Positions 43,667 to 53,839 of a stretch of DNA of 64,000 nt are shown here, one piece after another. The position numbers and the translations under genes were made by a program. The DNA is from Gammaproteobacteria bacterium HGW-Gammaproteobacteria-15 (GTDB taxonomy: Bacteria > Pseudomonadota > Gammaproteobacteria > Enterobacterales > Alteromonadaceae). Where the stretch lies: the NCBI GenBank assembly GCA_002840125.1, contig PGZF01000006.1:167817-231816 (forward strand). Direction: 5' to 3'. Numbering within the stretch: the first letter of the stretch is position 1; the number at the start of each line of letters is the position of its first letter. The notes below the pieces were generated by a model. That model saw only the letters and a list, made by a program, of their open reading frames with translations, ran no database searches and was not told the origin of the DNA.

Positions 43667-43684
43667 CTACCGGCAACTACCAGG

Positions 43685-46264
43685 TTAAACCTTACTGCTC
43701 ACAATAAACTGCGCCCCGTTATGATCCAGCAGTATAGTGCTGCCGGGCGCTACATTACCTTGTAACAACGCTTGCGCCAGCGGGTTTTCCAGGTGCTGCT
43801 GAATAGCACGCTTCAGCGGCCTGGCACCATATAACGGGTCAAAACCTATTTCGGCCAGTTTATCCAGGGCCGCTTCAGTAATACTAAACCGATACTGCCG
43901 CTCGGCCAGTCTTTGCTCTAGCCTCGCCAGCTGTATTTTGGCGATACTGCGAATTTGGGCACTATCCAGCGGGTGAAACACCACTGTCTCATCAAGCCGG
44001 TTTAAAAACTCCGGCCGAAACTGCTTACTCAGCACCCCCATCAGCATATCTTTCATCTGGCCGTAACTGTATTCACGGTAATGCTCCTGAATAAGATCCG
44101 AGCCCAGGTTCGACGTCATAATAATAACGGTATTTTTAAAATCGACCGTACGTCCCTGGCTGTCTGTTAACCGGCCGTCATCCAGCACCTGCAGCAGAAT
44201 ATTAAACACATCCGGATGGGCTTTTTCCACTTCATCCAGCAGCACTACCGAATAGGGTTTACGCCGCACAGCTTCCGTTAAATAGCCGCCTTCTTCATAG
44301 CCGACATAGCCCGGCGGTGCGCCAACTAAACGTGATACGGCATGTTTTTCCATAAACTCAGACATGTCTATACGCACCATCGCATCGGGGCTATCGAACA
44401 AAAAATTGGCCAGTGATTTGGTCAGCTCGGTTTTACCCACACCGGTAGGGCCTAAAAACAGGAAAGAGCCTATCGGTTTATTCGGATCAGCCAGGCCAGC
44501 CCGCGAACGGCGGATCGCATGCGATACCGCTGTTACCGCTTCATCCTGGCCGATGACTTTTTCATGTAGCGCCTGCTCCATACGCAGCAGCTTGTCGCGC
44601 TCGCCTTCGAGCATTTTATTTACCGGTATGCCGGTGGCTTTAGACAATACGTCTGCAATTTCCTGCTCGGTAACTTTGTTACGCAGCAGGGTGTTTTCGT
44701 GCATTTCTGCCTGAGAGGCTAAATCGAGCTTTTTCTCCAGCTCAGGAATGCGGCCATACTGCAGTTCAGACATGCGCTGCAAATCACTGGCGCGGCGGGC
44801 AACTTCTAAATCTAGCCGGGCTTGTTCCAGCTCGGTTTTAATATTTTGCGTCCCTTGCAGTGCAGCTTTTTCTGACTCCCACACCTCATCCAGTTCGTTG
44901 TAGTGGGCATCAAGTTCGACAATTTGCTCCTGAATTGCATCCCGGCGTTTTTTACTGCCTTCGTCAGACTCTTTTGCCAGCGCGTTGTCTTCCAGTTTTA
45001 ACTGAATAATACGCCGCTCCAGCCGGTCCAGCTCTTCTGGTTTAGAATCCATTTGCATCCGGATGCTGGATGCGGCTTCGTCAATTAAGTCGATAGCTTT
45101 ATCCGGTAATTGCCGGTCTGACACATAACGGTGCGACAAAGTAGCAGCCGCCACTATCGCCGGATCGGTAATCTCTACTGCATGGTGAATTTCGTAGCGT
45201 TCTTTTAAGCCACGTAAAATAGCAATGGTGTCTTCCACCGACGGCTCTTCTACCAACACTTTTTGAAAACGCCGCTCCAGTGCCGCATCTTTTTCGATGT
45301 ATTTGCGATATTCATCCAGAGTGGTGGCGCCTAAACAGTGCAATTCACCCCGCGCCAGCGCTGGTTTTAACATATTGCCGGCATCCATCGCGCCTTCGGC
45401 TTTACCGGCGCCAACCATGGTATGAATTTCGTCAATAAATAAAATAACCTGGCCTTCTTCTTTGGCCAGTTCATTCAGCACCGCTTTTAGCCGCTCTTCA
45501 AACTCACCGCGGTATTTGGCGCCAGCTAATAAAGACCCCATGTCCAACGATAGCACCCGCTTATTTTTTAAGCCTTCAGGCACTTCTTTATTGATAATAC
45601 GCAGCGCCAACCCTTCAACGATAGCGGTTTTACCTACGCCAGGCTCGCCAATTAATACCGGGTTATTTTTAGTGCGTCGTTGTAGTACCTGAATGCAGCG
45701 GCGGATTTCTTCATCCCGGCCTATTACCGGATCCAGTTTGCCGGCCTCAGCACGGGCGGTTAAATCTATTGTGTATTTAGTTAATGCCTGGCGGGTATCT
45801 TCGGCATTAACATCGTCTACCTTCTGGCCGCCACGCATTTGTGTAATAGCCGTTTCTACATTTTCTTTGCTGACGCCGATTAAACGTAAAATTTTGCCCA
45901 GTTCAGATTTATCTTCAGTCGCCGCTAATACGAACAGCTCGCTGGAAATAAACTGATCTTTGCGTTTTTGCGCCAGCTTGTCGCACTGTTGCAGCAATTG
46001 TGCAGTAGCAGACGATAGCTGCAGGTTAGCGCCCTCGCCTTCAACCCGTGGCAGCTTGTCTATCGCCTGGCTAACCTTAGAGCGCAGTTCATTAAAATTA
46101 ATCGCCAGTTTGTTTAGCAGCTCACGCACTGTGCCGCCTTCCTGATTTAACAAGGCAAACATCAGGTGCACCGGCTCGATAAACTGCTGATCACGGCCAA
46201 GCGCCAGCGACTGCGCATCAGCTATCGCTTCCTGGAACTTACTGGTAAATTTTTCAAGACGCAT
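43685..46264 (-). CDS. clpB: ClpB disaggregase
   Basis: 859 residues, the ClpB length. Clp-N repeat domain (1-145), NBD1 with [18 protein letters not shown] (Walker A, about 206) and [16 protein letters not shown], the ClpB-specific coiled middle domain (about 410-525, [24 protein letters not shown]), NBD2 with [20 protein letters not shown] and [14 protein letters not shown], and a C-terminal D2 small domain. It rescues aggregated proteins with DnaK. Start at 46264. Its upstream sequence contains a sigma-32-type promoter (46301-46329), matching heat-shock regulation. Confidence 0.97.
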   Translation of the reverse strand: MRLEKFTSKFQEAIADAQSLALGRDQQFIEPVHLMFALLNQEGGTVRELLNKLAINFNELRSKVSQAIDKLPRVEGEGANLQLSSATAQLLQQCDKLAQKRKDQFISSELFVLAATEDKSELGKILRLIGVSKENVETAITQMRGGQKVDDVNAEDTRQALTKYTIDLTARAEAGKLDPVIGRDEEIRRCIQVLQRRTKNNPVLIGEPGVGKTAIVEGLALRIINKEVPEGLKNKRVLSLDMGSLLAGAKYRGEFEERLKAVLNELAKEEGQVILFIDEIHTMVGAGKAEGAMDAGNMLKPALARGELHCLGATTLDEYRKYIEKDAALERRFQKVLVEEPSVEDTIAILRGLKERYEIHHAVEITDPAIVAAATLSHRYVSDRQLPDKAIDLIDEAASSIRMQMDSKPEELDRLERRIIQLKLEDNALAKESDEGSKKRRDAIQEQIVELDAHYNELDEVWESEKAALQGTQNIKTELEQARLDLEVARRASDLQRMSELQYGRIPELEKKLDLASQAEMHENTLLRNKVTEQEIADVLSKATGIPVNKMLEGERDKLLRMEQALHEKVIGQDEAVTAVSHAIRRSRAGLADPNKPIGSFLFLGPTGVGKTELTKSLANFLFDSPDAMVRIDMSEFMEKHAVSRLVGAPPGYVGYEEGGYLTEAVRRKPYSVVLLDEVEKAHPDVFNILLQVLDDGRLTDSQGRTVDFKNTVIIMTSNLGSDLIQEHYREYSYGQMKDMLMGVLSKQFRPEFLNRLDETVVFHPLDSAQIRSIAKIQLARLEQRLAERQYRFSITEAALDKLAEIGFDPLYGARPLKRAIQQHLENPLAQALLQGNVAPGSTILLDHNGAQFIVSSKV

Positions 46265-46300
46265 TTCTGGCTCCTACAAGCACAACACTGTTGCGTTATA

Positions 46301-46329
46301 AGATTGGGTGTTATTGCTGCAAATTCAAG
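46301..46329 (-). promoter_or_regulatory. Sigma-32 heat-shock promoter of clpB
   Basis: On the minus strand CTTGAAT (46323-46329), a 14-nt spacer and CCCAATCT (46301-46308). This fits CTTGAAA-N12-15-CCCCATNT with few mismatches and lies 37-65 nt before the clpB ATG. Confidence 0.75.
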
Positions 46330-46357
46330 CAAAGAAACGTCAAAAATTTGACTTGGA

Positions 46358-47092
46358 TCAGGCTAACCAGATTGAACTGGCCATGCGGCCGGTTTGGCCG
46401 TCACGCCGGTAGGAAAAAAACAACTCACTTTGCTGATAAGTGCAGTACTGGCCACCATAAATATGCTGCACCCCACAGGCTTGCAGGCGCTGTTTGGCCA
46501 GCAGATATAAATCAGCCTGCCACTTGTTATTATTGCCGTTGCTAAAGGCCAGCGCCGCCTGTGCACTGTGGCCAATAAAAGCGGCCCGAACCTCTGGCCC
46601 TACTTCAAATGCACGTTGGCTGACAGCCGGGCCAAGATACACCAGTACATCAGCAGGTTTGGCAAAGTGCGCCAGTGTGGCTTCAATAACGCCGTCACAC
46701 AAACCGCGCCAGCCAGCATGCACTGCCGCCACCTGAGTGCCGGCTTTATCACACAATAACAACGGCAGGCAATCGGCTGTCATAACAGTGGCCACTACAC
46801 CGGGCTCGCAGGTTACGCTTGCATCGGCGGTATCCGCAATAGACGCCTTAGTCAGTACGGACACAGCTGTGCCATGCACCTGATTTAACCACAGCGGCGC
46901 TGCCGGCATCTGAGCCAGCAGTTGGTAACGACGCCGGTTTTCCGCAACCCGCTCAGGGTTGTCTGCCACATGATTGCCAAGATTTAAACTGGCATACACA
47001 CCGGTTGAACAACCACCACAGCGGGTGCTGCATACTGCCCGCACATTGGCCGGAGCTGGCCAGTCAGGCAGTAACAGCGGGTTGTCAGACAT
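46358..47092 (-). CDS. pgeF: Polyphenol oxidase-like peptidoglycan editing protein (PgeF/YfiH)
   Basis: 244 residues from the ATG at 47092 (MSDNPLLLPDW); an ATG four codons earlier (47104) is possible. The YfiH/laccase-domain motifs are visible: STRCGGCSTGVYASLNLG, VMTADCLPLLLCD (Cys), VAAVHAGWRGLCDG (His) and a C-terminal ELFFSYRRDGQTGRMASSIW. In E. coli it removes wrongly incorporated L-Ser from peptidoglycan precursors; others in the family act on adenosine. Its start overlaps the end of rluD and the pair is co-transcribed, as in many gammaproteobacteria. Confidence 0.93.
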   Translation of the reverse strand: MSDNPLLLPDWPAPANVRAVCSTRCGGCSTGVYASLNLGNHVADNPERVAENRRRYQLLAQMPAAPLWLNQVHGTAVSVLTKASIADTADASVTCEPGVVATVMTADCLPLLLCDKAGTQVAAVHAGWRGLCDGVIEATLAHFAKPADVLVYLGPAVSQRAFEVGPEVRAAFIGHSAQAALAFSNGNNNKWQADLYLLAKQRLQACGVQHIYGGQYCTYQQSELFFSYRRDGQTGRMASSIWLA

Positions 47093-48059
47093 AATCCAGG
47101 CCATGCTCTGCTGTATCGGCCCGCAAAGCAGCCGTTAGCTGCACCATGTCATCAGGAATAGGCGCATGCCATTCCAGGATCTCCAGCGTAATCGGATGAG
47201 CTAAACGCAACATGGCGGCATGTAAGGCCTGGCGTCTAAAGTTACGCAGAATAGTCAGTAATTGCTCATCTGCCTTACGCGGTGGCCGCGGCCGGCCGGC
47301 ATACACAGGATCGCCAACCAGCGGATGGTTAACATAAGTCATATGCACACGGATTTGATGCGTGCGGCCGGTTTCAAGCCGCAAACGCAAACGGGTGTGA
47401 GCCCGGTACTTTTCCATCACGCGAAAATGAGTGGTCGCAGGCTTACCTGACTGGCTTACAGCCATATGGGTACGCTTTGTGGGATGGCGGCCTATCGGCT
47501 CGTCAATGGTACCACCGCCGGTCATGGCGCCATGGCATACCGCTTCGTATTCACGGGTAATTTCCCGCGCCTGCATCGCCTCAACCAAATGGGTTTGCGC
47601 CGGAATGGTTTTCGCCACCACCATTAAACCGGTAGTGTCTTTATCCAAACGGTGGATAATACCAGCCCGTGGTACTTCACCTATCCCCGGACAGTGGTGT
47701 AATAAAGCGTTCAGTAAAGTGCCATCGGCATTGCCAGCACCAGGATGCACAACCAAGCCGGCGGGCTTATTGATCACCAGGATATGCTCGTCCTCATAGA
47801 CGATATTTAATTCTATGGCTTCGGCTTCAAAACGCTGATCTTCCGGCAGCTCAGCCAGAATATCAATTTGCTCACCACCGAGGAGTTTCTCCCTTGGCCG
47901 GTTTTGCATGGTGCCATTAACCTTAACTGCATCTGCCAGGATCCACTCTTTTATTCTGGATCGTGAATAATCAGGGAACATTTCGGCCAGAACCTGATCT
48001 AAGCGCTTACCAAAAAGATGCTCTGGTACAATTTCTGAAAGTTTTAGCTGTTTTGTCAT
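47085..48059 (-). CDS. rluD: 23S rRNA pseudouridine(1911/1915/1917) synthase
   Basis: 324 residues from the ATG at 48059 (MTKQLKLSEIV), as in RluD; the frame is open 18 codons earlier. S4-like domain (RLDQVLAEMFPDYSRSRIKEWI) is followed by the catalytic GIIHRLDKDTTGLMVVAK (catalytic Asp) and RLRLETGRTHQIRVHM. It modifies helix 69 of 23S rRNA, needed for 50S assembly. Divergent from bamD, the standard arrangement. Confidence 0.95.
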   Translation of the reverse strand: MTKQLKLSEIVPEHLFGKRLDQVLAEMFPDYSRSRIKEWILADAVKVNGTMQNRPREKLLGGEQIDILAELPEDQRFEAEAIELNIVYEDEHILVINKPAGLVVHPGAGNADGTLLNALLHHCPGIGEVPRAGIIHRLDKDTTGLMVVAKTIPAQTHLVEAMQAREITREYEAVCHGAMTGGGTIDEPIGRHPTKRTHMAVSQSGKPATTHFRVMEKYRAHTRLRLRLETGRTHQIRVHMTYVNHPLVGDPVYAGRPRPPRKADEQLLTILRNFRRQALHAAMLRLAHPITLEILEWHAPIPDDMVQLTAALRADTAEHGLDYV

Positions 48060-48182
48060 AACGGAAGCAGTTATCCTGTGTGCAACCCCGGCAGGTCTGG
48101 GGTAGAATCGCAATAGTGTGTATTTTAGCGATTTTACGCCAGACTAGACAGCCATTTAGCTCAAGTAGTAACGGATTTTTAA

Positions 48183-48932
48183 ATGAAAGCGAATTTTTTA
48201 CTGATTTCTTTACTGGCATTAACCCTTACGGCCTGTTCCGGTAAACCGAAGGAAGCGGATACCAGTAATACACAAACCGCGCAAACCATGTATCAGCAAG
48301 CCAAAGAAGTATTAGATAACGGCTTGTACAACCGCGCTATTGAGCTGTTAATGGCAGTAGAAAGCCGTTACCCCTTCGGGCCTTTGGCCAGACAAGTGCA
48401 ACTGGATTTAATATATGCCCATTATCAGGCTGGCGATGTACAAAAAGCGCTGGCCGGCATTGACCGTTTTATCCGCTTAAACCCTAACCACCCTGAGCTG
48501 GACTACGTGTACTACATGCGCGGTCTTAGCAATATGAAAGCCGACGAAAATGCGCTGCATAATATATTGGGTATTGACCGCGCAGACCGTGATTTAGCCA
48601 GCACCCGCCAGGCGTTTGATGATTTTAAATTACTGGTAAGCAGCTATCCTAACAGCAAGTACGCTGCTGAAGCGAAAAAACGCATGTTAAGCATTAAAGA
48701 TGCGCTGGCCCGGCATGAACTGCTGATAGCTGATTACTATATGCGTCGTGGTGCTTATCTGGCTGCGGCTAACCGCGGCAAATATATTGTTGAGTTTTAC
48801 CGCGACTCACCATTAGTTGAGCAGGCGCTTGAGGTAATGGTAGAAAGCTACGACAAACTGGGGCTGAGCAAGCTAAAAGAAGATACTTACCAGGTGTTAA
48901 AGCTTAACTTCCCGCAAAACACCAAATTTTAA
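48183..48932 (+). CDS. bamD: Outer membrane assembly lipoprotein BamD
   Basis: 249 residues with lipobox LTAC (Cys18). TPR-like repeats (AQTMYQQAKEVLDNGLYNRAIELLMAVESRYPFGPLARQVQLDLIYAHYQAGD; QALEVMVESYDKLG) match BamD (E. coli 245). Essential part of the BAM complex that inserts outer membrane beta-barrels. Terminator follows at 48939-48964. It is divergent from rluD. Confidence 0.96.
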   Translation: MKANFLLISLLALTLTACSGKPKEADTSNTQTAQTMYQQAKEVLDNGLYNRAIELLMAVESRYPFGPLARQVQLDLIYAHYQAGDVQKALAGIDRFIRLNPNHPELDYVYYMRGLSNMKADENALHNILGIDRADRDLASTRQAFDDFKLLVSSYPNSKYAAEAKKRMLSIKDALARHELLIADYYMRRGAYLAAANRGKYIVEFYRDSPLVEQALEVMVESYDKLGLSKLKEDTYQVLKLNFPQNTKF

Positions 48933-48938
48933 GCAGAC

Positions 48939-48964
48939 AGCCCCGCCATAGCGGGGCTTTTTTT
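48939..48964. terminator. Terminator of bamD (bidirectional with radA)
   Basis: AGCCCCGC (48939-48946), CATA loop, GCGGGGCTTTTTTT (48951-48964). Strong T-tract on the plus strand. Confidence 0.88.
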
Positions 48965-48968
48965 AGCA

Positions 48969-50330
48969 CTAAATAGCCTCTAATGCCTCGGCCAGTTTAC
49001 TAACCCCTATTACTTCCATACCCGCTATCGGCTCTTTCGGGCAATTTGCCTGTGGCACTATTGCGCGCTTAAAACCATGTTTGGCGGCCTCACGTAAACG
49101 TTCCTGGCCACTTGGCACCGGCCTTATTTCGCCTGCCAGCCCCACTTCGCCAAACACCACTAAATCATTCGGCAATGGCTTATCACGAAAACTCGACACC
49201 AGCGCCAGCAAAGTAGCTAAATCGGCGCTGGTTTCGTTTACCTTAACGCCGCCCACCACGTTTACAAATACATCCTGATCAGCCATTTGTATACCGGCGT
49301 GGCGGTGCATAACAGCCAGTAACATAGAAATACGGTTTTGCTCCATGCCCAGAGTAACCCGGCGCGGGTTATTCAACGGTGAATAATCTACCAGGCCCTG
49401 AATTTCTACCAGCAGCGGTCGCGTGCCTTCCCACAGCACCATAACAATGCTGCCCGATTGATCTTCCTTACCGCGGGTTAAAAAAATGGCCGACGGGTTT
49501 TTTACCTCTTTCATACCCTGGCCGGTCATAGCAAATACGCCAAGCTCATTTACCGGGCCAAAGCGGTTTTTATTGCCACGCATGGTGCGGTAACGGTTGT
49601 CGCTGTCACCATCCAGCATTACTGAGCAGTCGATACAGTGCTCCAATACCTTGGGGCCTGCCAGCGAACCGTCTTTAGTAACATGGCCCACCATAATAAT
49701 GGCGATATGGTGCTGCTTGGCAAAACGGGTTAAAAAGGCCGCACTTTCGCGTACCTGCGACACACTGCCAGGTGCCGACTGAATATCGGCCAGATGCATT
49801 ACCTGGATCGAGTCAATAACCATAATACGTGGCTTTTCCTGCTGCGCCAGCAGGCAAATGGTTTCCACATTGGTTTCGGCCAGCATTTTAAGTGCATTGG
49901 TTGGCAAGCCTAAACGCTGCGCCCGCATGGCTACCTGTTGCAATGACTCTTCACCGGTTACATACAGTGCGCCGCCCTGTTGTGCCAGGCCACACATAAT
50001 TTGCAGCAATAAGGTACTTTTACCGGCACCGGGATGGCCGCCAATTAAAATAGCCGAGCCCGGCACTATGCCGCCACCGAGCACGCGGTCGAACTCAGCA
50101 AAACCGCTGCTAAAGCGCGGTACGTCTTGTAAGTCTACTTCATCCAGCCGTACTACTTTTGCCACCGCCGCACCGGCATACCCTTCAAAGCGGGCATTTT
50201 TACTGCTGGCGGTACCTAAACGTACTTCACTAACGGTATTCCAGGCTCCACATTCTGTACACTGGCCTTGCCAGCGTACAAAGTCAGCGCCGCAGTCACT
50301 GCAGACGTAAGCGGTTTTTACTTTTGCCAT
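48969..50330 (-). CDS. radA: DNA repair protein RadA
   Basis: 453 residues. N-terminal zinc finger (YVCSDCGADFVRWQGQCTECGAWNT), RecA-like core with GGHPGAGKSTLLLQIMCG (Walker A) and the RadA-specific KNRFG motif (GNKNRFGPVNELGVF), and a C-terminal Lon-like domain (PLPNDLVVFGEVGLAGEIRPV). It drives branch migration in recombination repair. Convergent with bamD; upstream of it is the PilZ gene in the opposite direction. Confidence 0.96.
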   Translation of the reverse strand: MAKVKTAYVCSDCGADFVRWQGQCTECGAWNTVSEVRLGTASSKNARFEGYAGAAVAKVVRLDEVDLQDVPRFSSGFAEFDRVLGGGIVPGSAILIGGHPGAGKSTLLLQIMCGLAQQGGALYVTGEESLQQVAMRAQRLGLPTNALKMLAETNVETICLLAQQEKPRIMVIDSIQVMHLADIQSAPGSVSQVRESAAFLTRFAKQHHIAIIMVGHVTKDGSLAGPKVLEHCIDCSVMLDGDSDNRYRTMRGNKNRFGPVNELGVFAMTGQGMKEVKNPSAIFLTRGKEDQSGSIVMVLWEGTRPLLVEIQGLVDYSPLNNPRRVTLGMEQNRISMLLAVMHRHAGIQMADQDVFVNVVGGVKVNETSADLATLLALVSSFRDKPLPNDLVVFGEVGLAGEIRPVPSGQERLREAAKHGFKRAIVPQANCPKEPIAGMEVIGVSKLAEALEAI

Positions 50331-50450
50331 AGTTTATTTTCTCAAGCTAAATGAAAGGCATGGATATTGCTTTTCAATTTGTAACAACGTAGCGTACTAC
50401 AGATTATAACCCCAAGGTGCCGGTATTATGGCATTTAACCTGACTGAATT

Positions 50451-52973
50451 ATGACAGCAGAAGATTTACAGGAATACGTCGGCGTTATTGACCGCATGAA
50501 AAGCTTGCTGAACTCAGCTGAGTTTGATCAGGTGTTCGGTTTATTGACATCCGATATTCCTAAATCCAAACAGTTCCTGTTAAAAATGGAACTAAAACGC
50601 ATGGCACAGCCTTGCAATTACTTTATTGATTTACGCGGCCATGTTGATGGTGATGTTAAGCCTTATGAATATAAAGGCAAAACTCACTATATGGATAATA
50701 ACGCTATTAAGGTGTTTGAAAACGGCCTGAAACAATACGGCGGTTATACCCTTGGCTTGTATGAGGAAGTGCGTAATACCGAAAACAACTTTCGCGTAAT
50801 GCACCGCAAGGAAACCGAAGAGCGGGTAAAAAACGCCCTGCAGCAATCAGCAAGCGGTAAAAACCGTGAAGAAGAGGAAAATCTGTCACCCCAGGTGGCC
50901 GATGTAATTTCCTTTGGCAGCTATACCACCCGCCAAGACGAGCGGATGAATTATGCCATTGAAGTAGAAATAGAGCTGAATAAACAGCGTATGACAGCCA
51001 GCACCTCAGACTTATCGGTATCCGGCTGCAAGGTTAAATTAACCAAACCGGTAAAGGTTAATGTCGGTGCCGAACTAAAACTCTATTTTACCGGCCTGGA
51101 GCAGGAGTTTATGCTCGGCTTGTCAGACGGTGTAATGTATAAAGTGGTTGATACTGAGTCACAGGGCCAGAACCAGTATTTGCGTCTGCAACGCTTGCAA
51201 AATGACAATGAGCAGCAGTTTGCTGACTTTTTGCAGAAGTTTATCACCGGCAACAAGCGCCGATATAAAGTGAACCTCGACAGCGTATGCCACAGTATGC
51301 GCACCAAAGGTTATGAGCAGTTTTATCTGCCGCGCCTTAGCAGCCTGCCGGTATTTATTGCGGTAAAAGACGGCCAACCCATGCCGATGTTTGCCCTGAC
51401 AACTGAATACAACCGCGCTATCTGGCATTACTTTCTCGATGAGCAACATCAGGCTATTTTTGACAGCCTGCTGTCGGTAAGACGGCTGAAGCAGTTGCTG
51501 CAACAAAGTAGTGAAGAAAAATCGACTATTCTTTATTGCTTTACCCACGCAGCGAAAGGGAAATTGTTTTTCTATTCTGCAACCAGTGAAGAGCTGGCGG
51601 CTTCTGAGCAGCTAAAAGAGTTATTTCTTGGTTTTGGTGCCAGCAAACCCAGCTGGCGGGTATTGCATTGCAACTTGCTGCGCACAGCGGCAACCATGGC
51701 AGAAATGCCGGCAACAGTGCCCGAACAGTACATGGTTAAAAAACCGGCGTCGCAAGTGCCGTTGATAAAAGGCTTGCTGCAGGATTTGCGCTACATTGTC
51801 AGCCTGACGGATATCAGCAGCACCAACAGCACCTTCTGGTATCAGAGTTATCAGGTGAACCAGCAACACCTTAAGCTGCTGGCCCAGTTTGGCCATAAAA
51901 AACGCCCCGACATTCCGTCCTGCGAAGCCATACCGGTGCAATATGTTAATCTGCGCTCAGAGTCACGCTATCTGTACAAAACTGCGGTAATGGTAAAAGA
52001 TCCACAAAGCCAGACAGAGCTGGGTGGCCACAGCCGGGATTTTTCATCAAAAGGCTTACAGTTAGAAACAGCCTTACCGGTAAGGTTTAATAAAGGCGAT
52101 ATTGTGCAGTTGCGCCTGCCTGATATGCAAAAAATCAGCACCCGTCACAGCCTCAGTGAGCTGCCGTATGAAGTAATGGCTGTCAGCAAAAGCCATACTA
52201 TTATGAACCTGCGCGCAGCAGAAACAGATGAACCGCATGTCGGCCGCCTGTTTTTTCAGCAACTCATTCAAAATAACCGCGCCAAACTCACACCGGCAGA
52301 AGAAAGCCCTAAATATCCCGGCCTGGCTGCAGCCTTACGCAATATGTACCTTAATTCACAAAATAGTTTTGCACTGTTTTTACACCGCAAAGGTATTCGC
52401 TATGAAATTAATACGGTGGCAAAAGGCGACGGCAACAGCAGCCTGTATCAGTTACTGAATTTGCAGCATCGGCATAGCAGCGGCATTGACCTGAATATGA
52501 TCCTGCGCAATAACGCTGCCAGCCTGCAATTTGCACAACAGCTGAAGCAGATGAAACGTTTTGACAACGCCAGAAGCTACGAGCTTTTTATTGCGTTGTC
52601 AGCCGATATTACTGCCAGGAATATCGAACCAGATTGTCGCTATGATTATGAGTTCAGCTCTGAGCAGAAAAAACAGCAATTTGTGCTAAATGCGCTGCAA
52701 CAAGGTAGCCTGTTTTGTTTTCGACTGACGTTGTCCCGTACCGGCAGGCCAGACACCGATTATATTGCAGCTGAAATGAACTATATAAGCGCCTATGCCA
52801 TTCATAAAGCTAAACAGCTGGAAGAAGAGTTATGGAGTGTGGCAGGCGTGCTTGACGTTATTGATATCTCAGAAGAAATTCCCTGGCGTTATGGTGCAGC
52901 AGTAAATCCTGTTAGCCATAAAGTGCAACAGCAACAGCAGTTAATACTCCAGCTTCAACAACCAGTCACGTAA
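50451..52973 (+). CDS. Large protein with two PilZ domains
   Basis: 840 residues. Two PilZ c-di-GMP-binding modules keep both signatures: R161xxxR165 with D187-x-S-x-x-G192, and R502xxxR506 with D530-x-S-x-x-G535. The rest is soluble and mostly helix/beta without recognised catalytic motifs, including an N-terminal alpha domain (about 1-135). It is likely a cytoplasmic c-di-GMP effector. Its neighbour is radA in the opposite direction; such a large PilZ protein next to radA/serB recurs in Shewanella-like bacteria (recognised from memory). It overlaps the convergent hydrolase gene by 33 nt. Confidence 0.78.
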   Translation: MTAEDLQEYVGVIDRMKSLLNSAEFDQVFGLLTSDIPKSKQFLLKMELKRMAQPCNYFIDLRGHVDGDVKPYEYKGKTHYMDNNAIKVFENGLKQYGGYTLGLYEEVRNTENNFRVMHRKETEERVKNALQQSASGKNREEEENLSPQVADVISFGSYTTRQDERMNYAIEVEIELNKQRMTASTSDLSVSGCKVKLTKPVKVNVGAELKLYFTGLEQEFMLGLSDGVMYKVVDTESQGQNQYLRLQRLQNDNEQQFADFLQKFITGNKRRYKVNLDSVCHSMRTKGYEQFYLPRLSSLPVFIAVKDGQPMPMFALTTEYNRAIWHYFLDEQHQAIFDSLLSVRRLKQLLQQSSEEKSTILYCFTHAAKGKLFFYSATSEELAASEQLKELFLGFGASKPSWRVLHCNLLRTAATMAEMPATVPEQYMVKKPASQVPLIKGLLQDLRYIVSLTDISSTNSTFWYQSYQVNQQHLKLLAQFGHKKRPDIPSCEAIPVQYVNLRSESRYLYKTAVMVKDPQSQTELGGHSRDFSSKGLQLETALPVRFNKGDIVQLRLPDMQKISTRHSLSELPYEVMAVSKSHTIMNLRAAETDEPHVGRLFFQQLIQNNRAKLTPAEESPKYPGLAAALRNMYLNSQNSFALFLHRKGIRYEINTVAKGDGNSSLYQLLNLQHRHSSGIDLNMILRNNAASLQFAQQLKQMKRFDNARSYELFIALSADITARNIEPDCRYDYEFSSEQKKQQFVLNALQQGSLFCFRLTLSRTGRPDTDYIAAEMNYISAYAIHKAKQLEEELWSVAGVLDVIDISEEIPWRYGAAVNPVSHKVQQQQQLILQLQQPVT

Positions 52974-53837
52974 TTGGGCAAAATGATCCTGCACTGCACT
53001 GGGGTGCGTCAGCATAGAAATATGGTCGTAATCCTGCTTATAGCCTGCAGAGCGGCCCAATAAACTAAACCGGGCCTGTGGTGCGGTTTCAGCAATAAAG
53101 GCTTTTACATCAATCGGATGGCCCAGCAAGCTGTCATTTTGGCCGGCGAAGTGCCACACCGGTGGCCACTGTGTGATTTTACTGCTGTGGCCATAGTCAA
53201 ACTGATCAGTTAAATCAGTAAAAGCGGCACCTTCAATCCAGCTTACCGTGTCCTGCAAAAACTGCTGCGGCTCATCATCGGCACCAAAGCGCCATTTACG
53301 TGCCGGAAAATAACCGTACTTTTTACTTAACCAGGGCGCCAGCTTATTCCAGATCAGGTTAATTTTCAGCTTACGCTCCAGGCTTTGTACACTAATAACC
53401 CTTTTACTGCCAAAACACACCTTAGCAGCCACTTTAGCTGTAAGCTGCGGAAAACGCGCCAGGCTGGCAGCGGCAACTACGCCCCCCCACGAATGGGCAA
53501 TCAGGATAACTTTTTGTTGATGTAACTGGTACACATGTTCAATTAATGCCGGAATATCGCGAGTGATCATTTGTTGCTGGCTTTGGGCAAAACCTTCTGA
53601 CACATGTGGCTTTGACAAACCACGGCCGGCAAAATCAGCGCAATACACCATAAAGCCGTTATCGGCCAGGTAGCAGCCCAAGCCCTTACCCGACTGGCTG
53701 TAAAAGATACGGCCGTTTTCAATAGCGCCGTGCAGCATCAGCACCGGTGCTATGCCTTGTTGCATCGGCAACAAGCGGCGTAAATGCAGCTGGTATTGGT
53801 CTAAATCCAGGTAAAGCGAACTTTGCTGATGCTTCAT
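52941..53837 (-). CDS. Alpha/beta hydrolase
   Basis: 298 residues, no signal peptide. Motifs are APVLMLHGAIENGR (oxyanion region), LIAHSWGGVVAAASLA (nucleophile elbow, Ser in AHSWGG), WHFAGQNDSLLG (acid) and YDHISMLTHPS (His). It fits the serine hydrolase/lysophospholipase group; substrate unknown. It lies between serB (2 nt away, same strand) and the PilZ gene, whose 3' end it overlaps by 33 nt convergently. Confidence 0.85.
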   Translation of the reverse strand: MKHQQSSLYLDLDQYQLHLRRLLPMQQGIAPVLMLHGAIENGRIFYSQSGKGLGCYLADNGFMVYCADFAGRGLSKPHVSEGFAQSQQQMITRDIPALIEHVYQLHQQKVILIAHSWGGVVAAASLARFPQLTAKVAAKVCFGSKRVISVQSLERKLKINLIWNKLAPWLSKKYGYFPARKWRFGADDEPQQFLQDTVSWIEGAAFTDLTDQFDYGHSSKITQWPPVWHFAGQNDSLLGHPIDVKAFIAETAPQARFSLLGRSAGYKQDYDHISMLTHPSAVQDHFAQLRDWLLKLEY

Positions 53838-53839
53838 GC

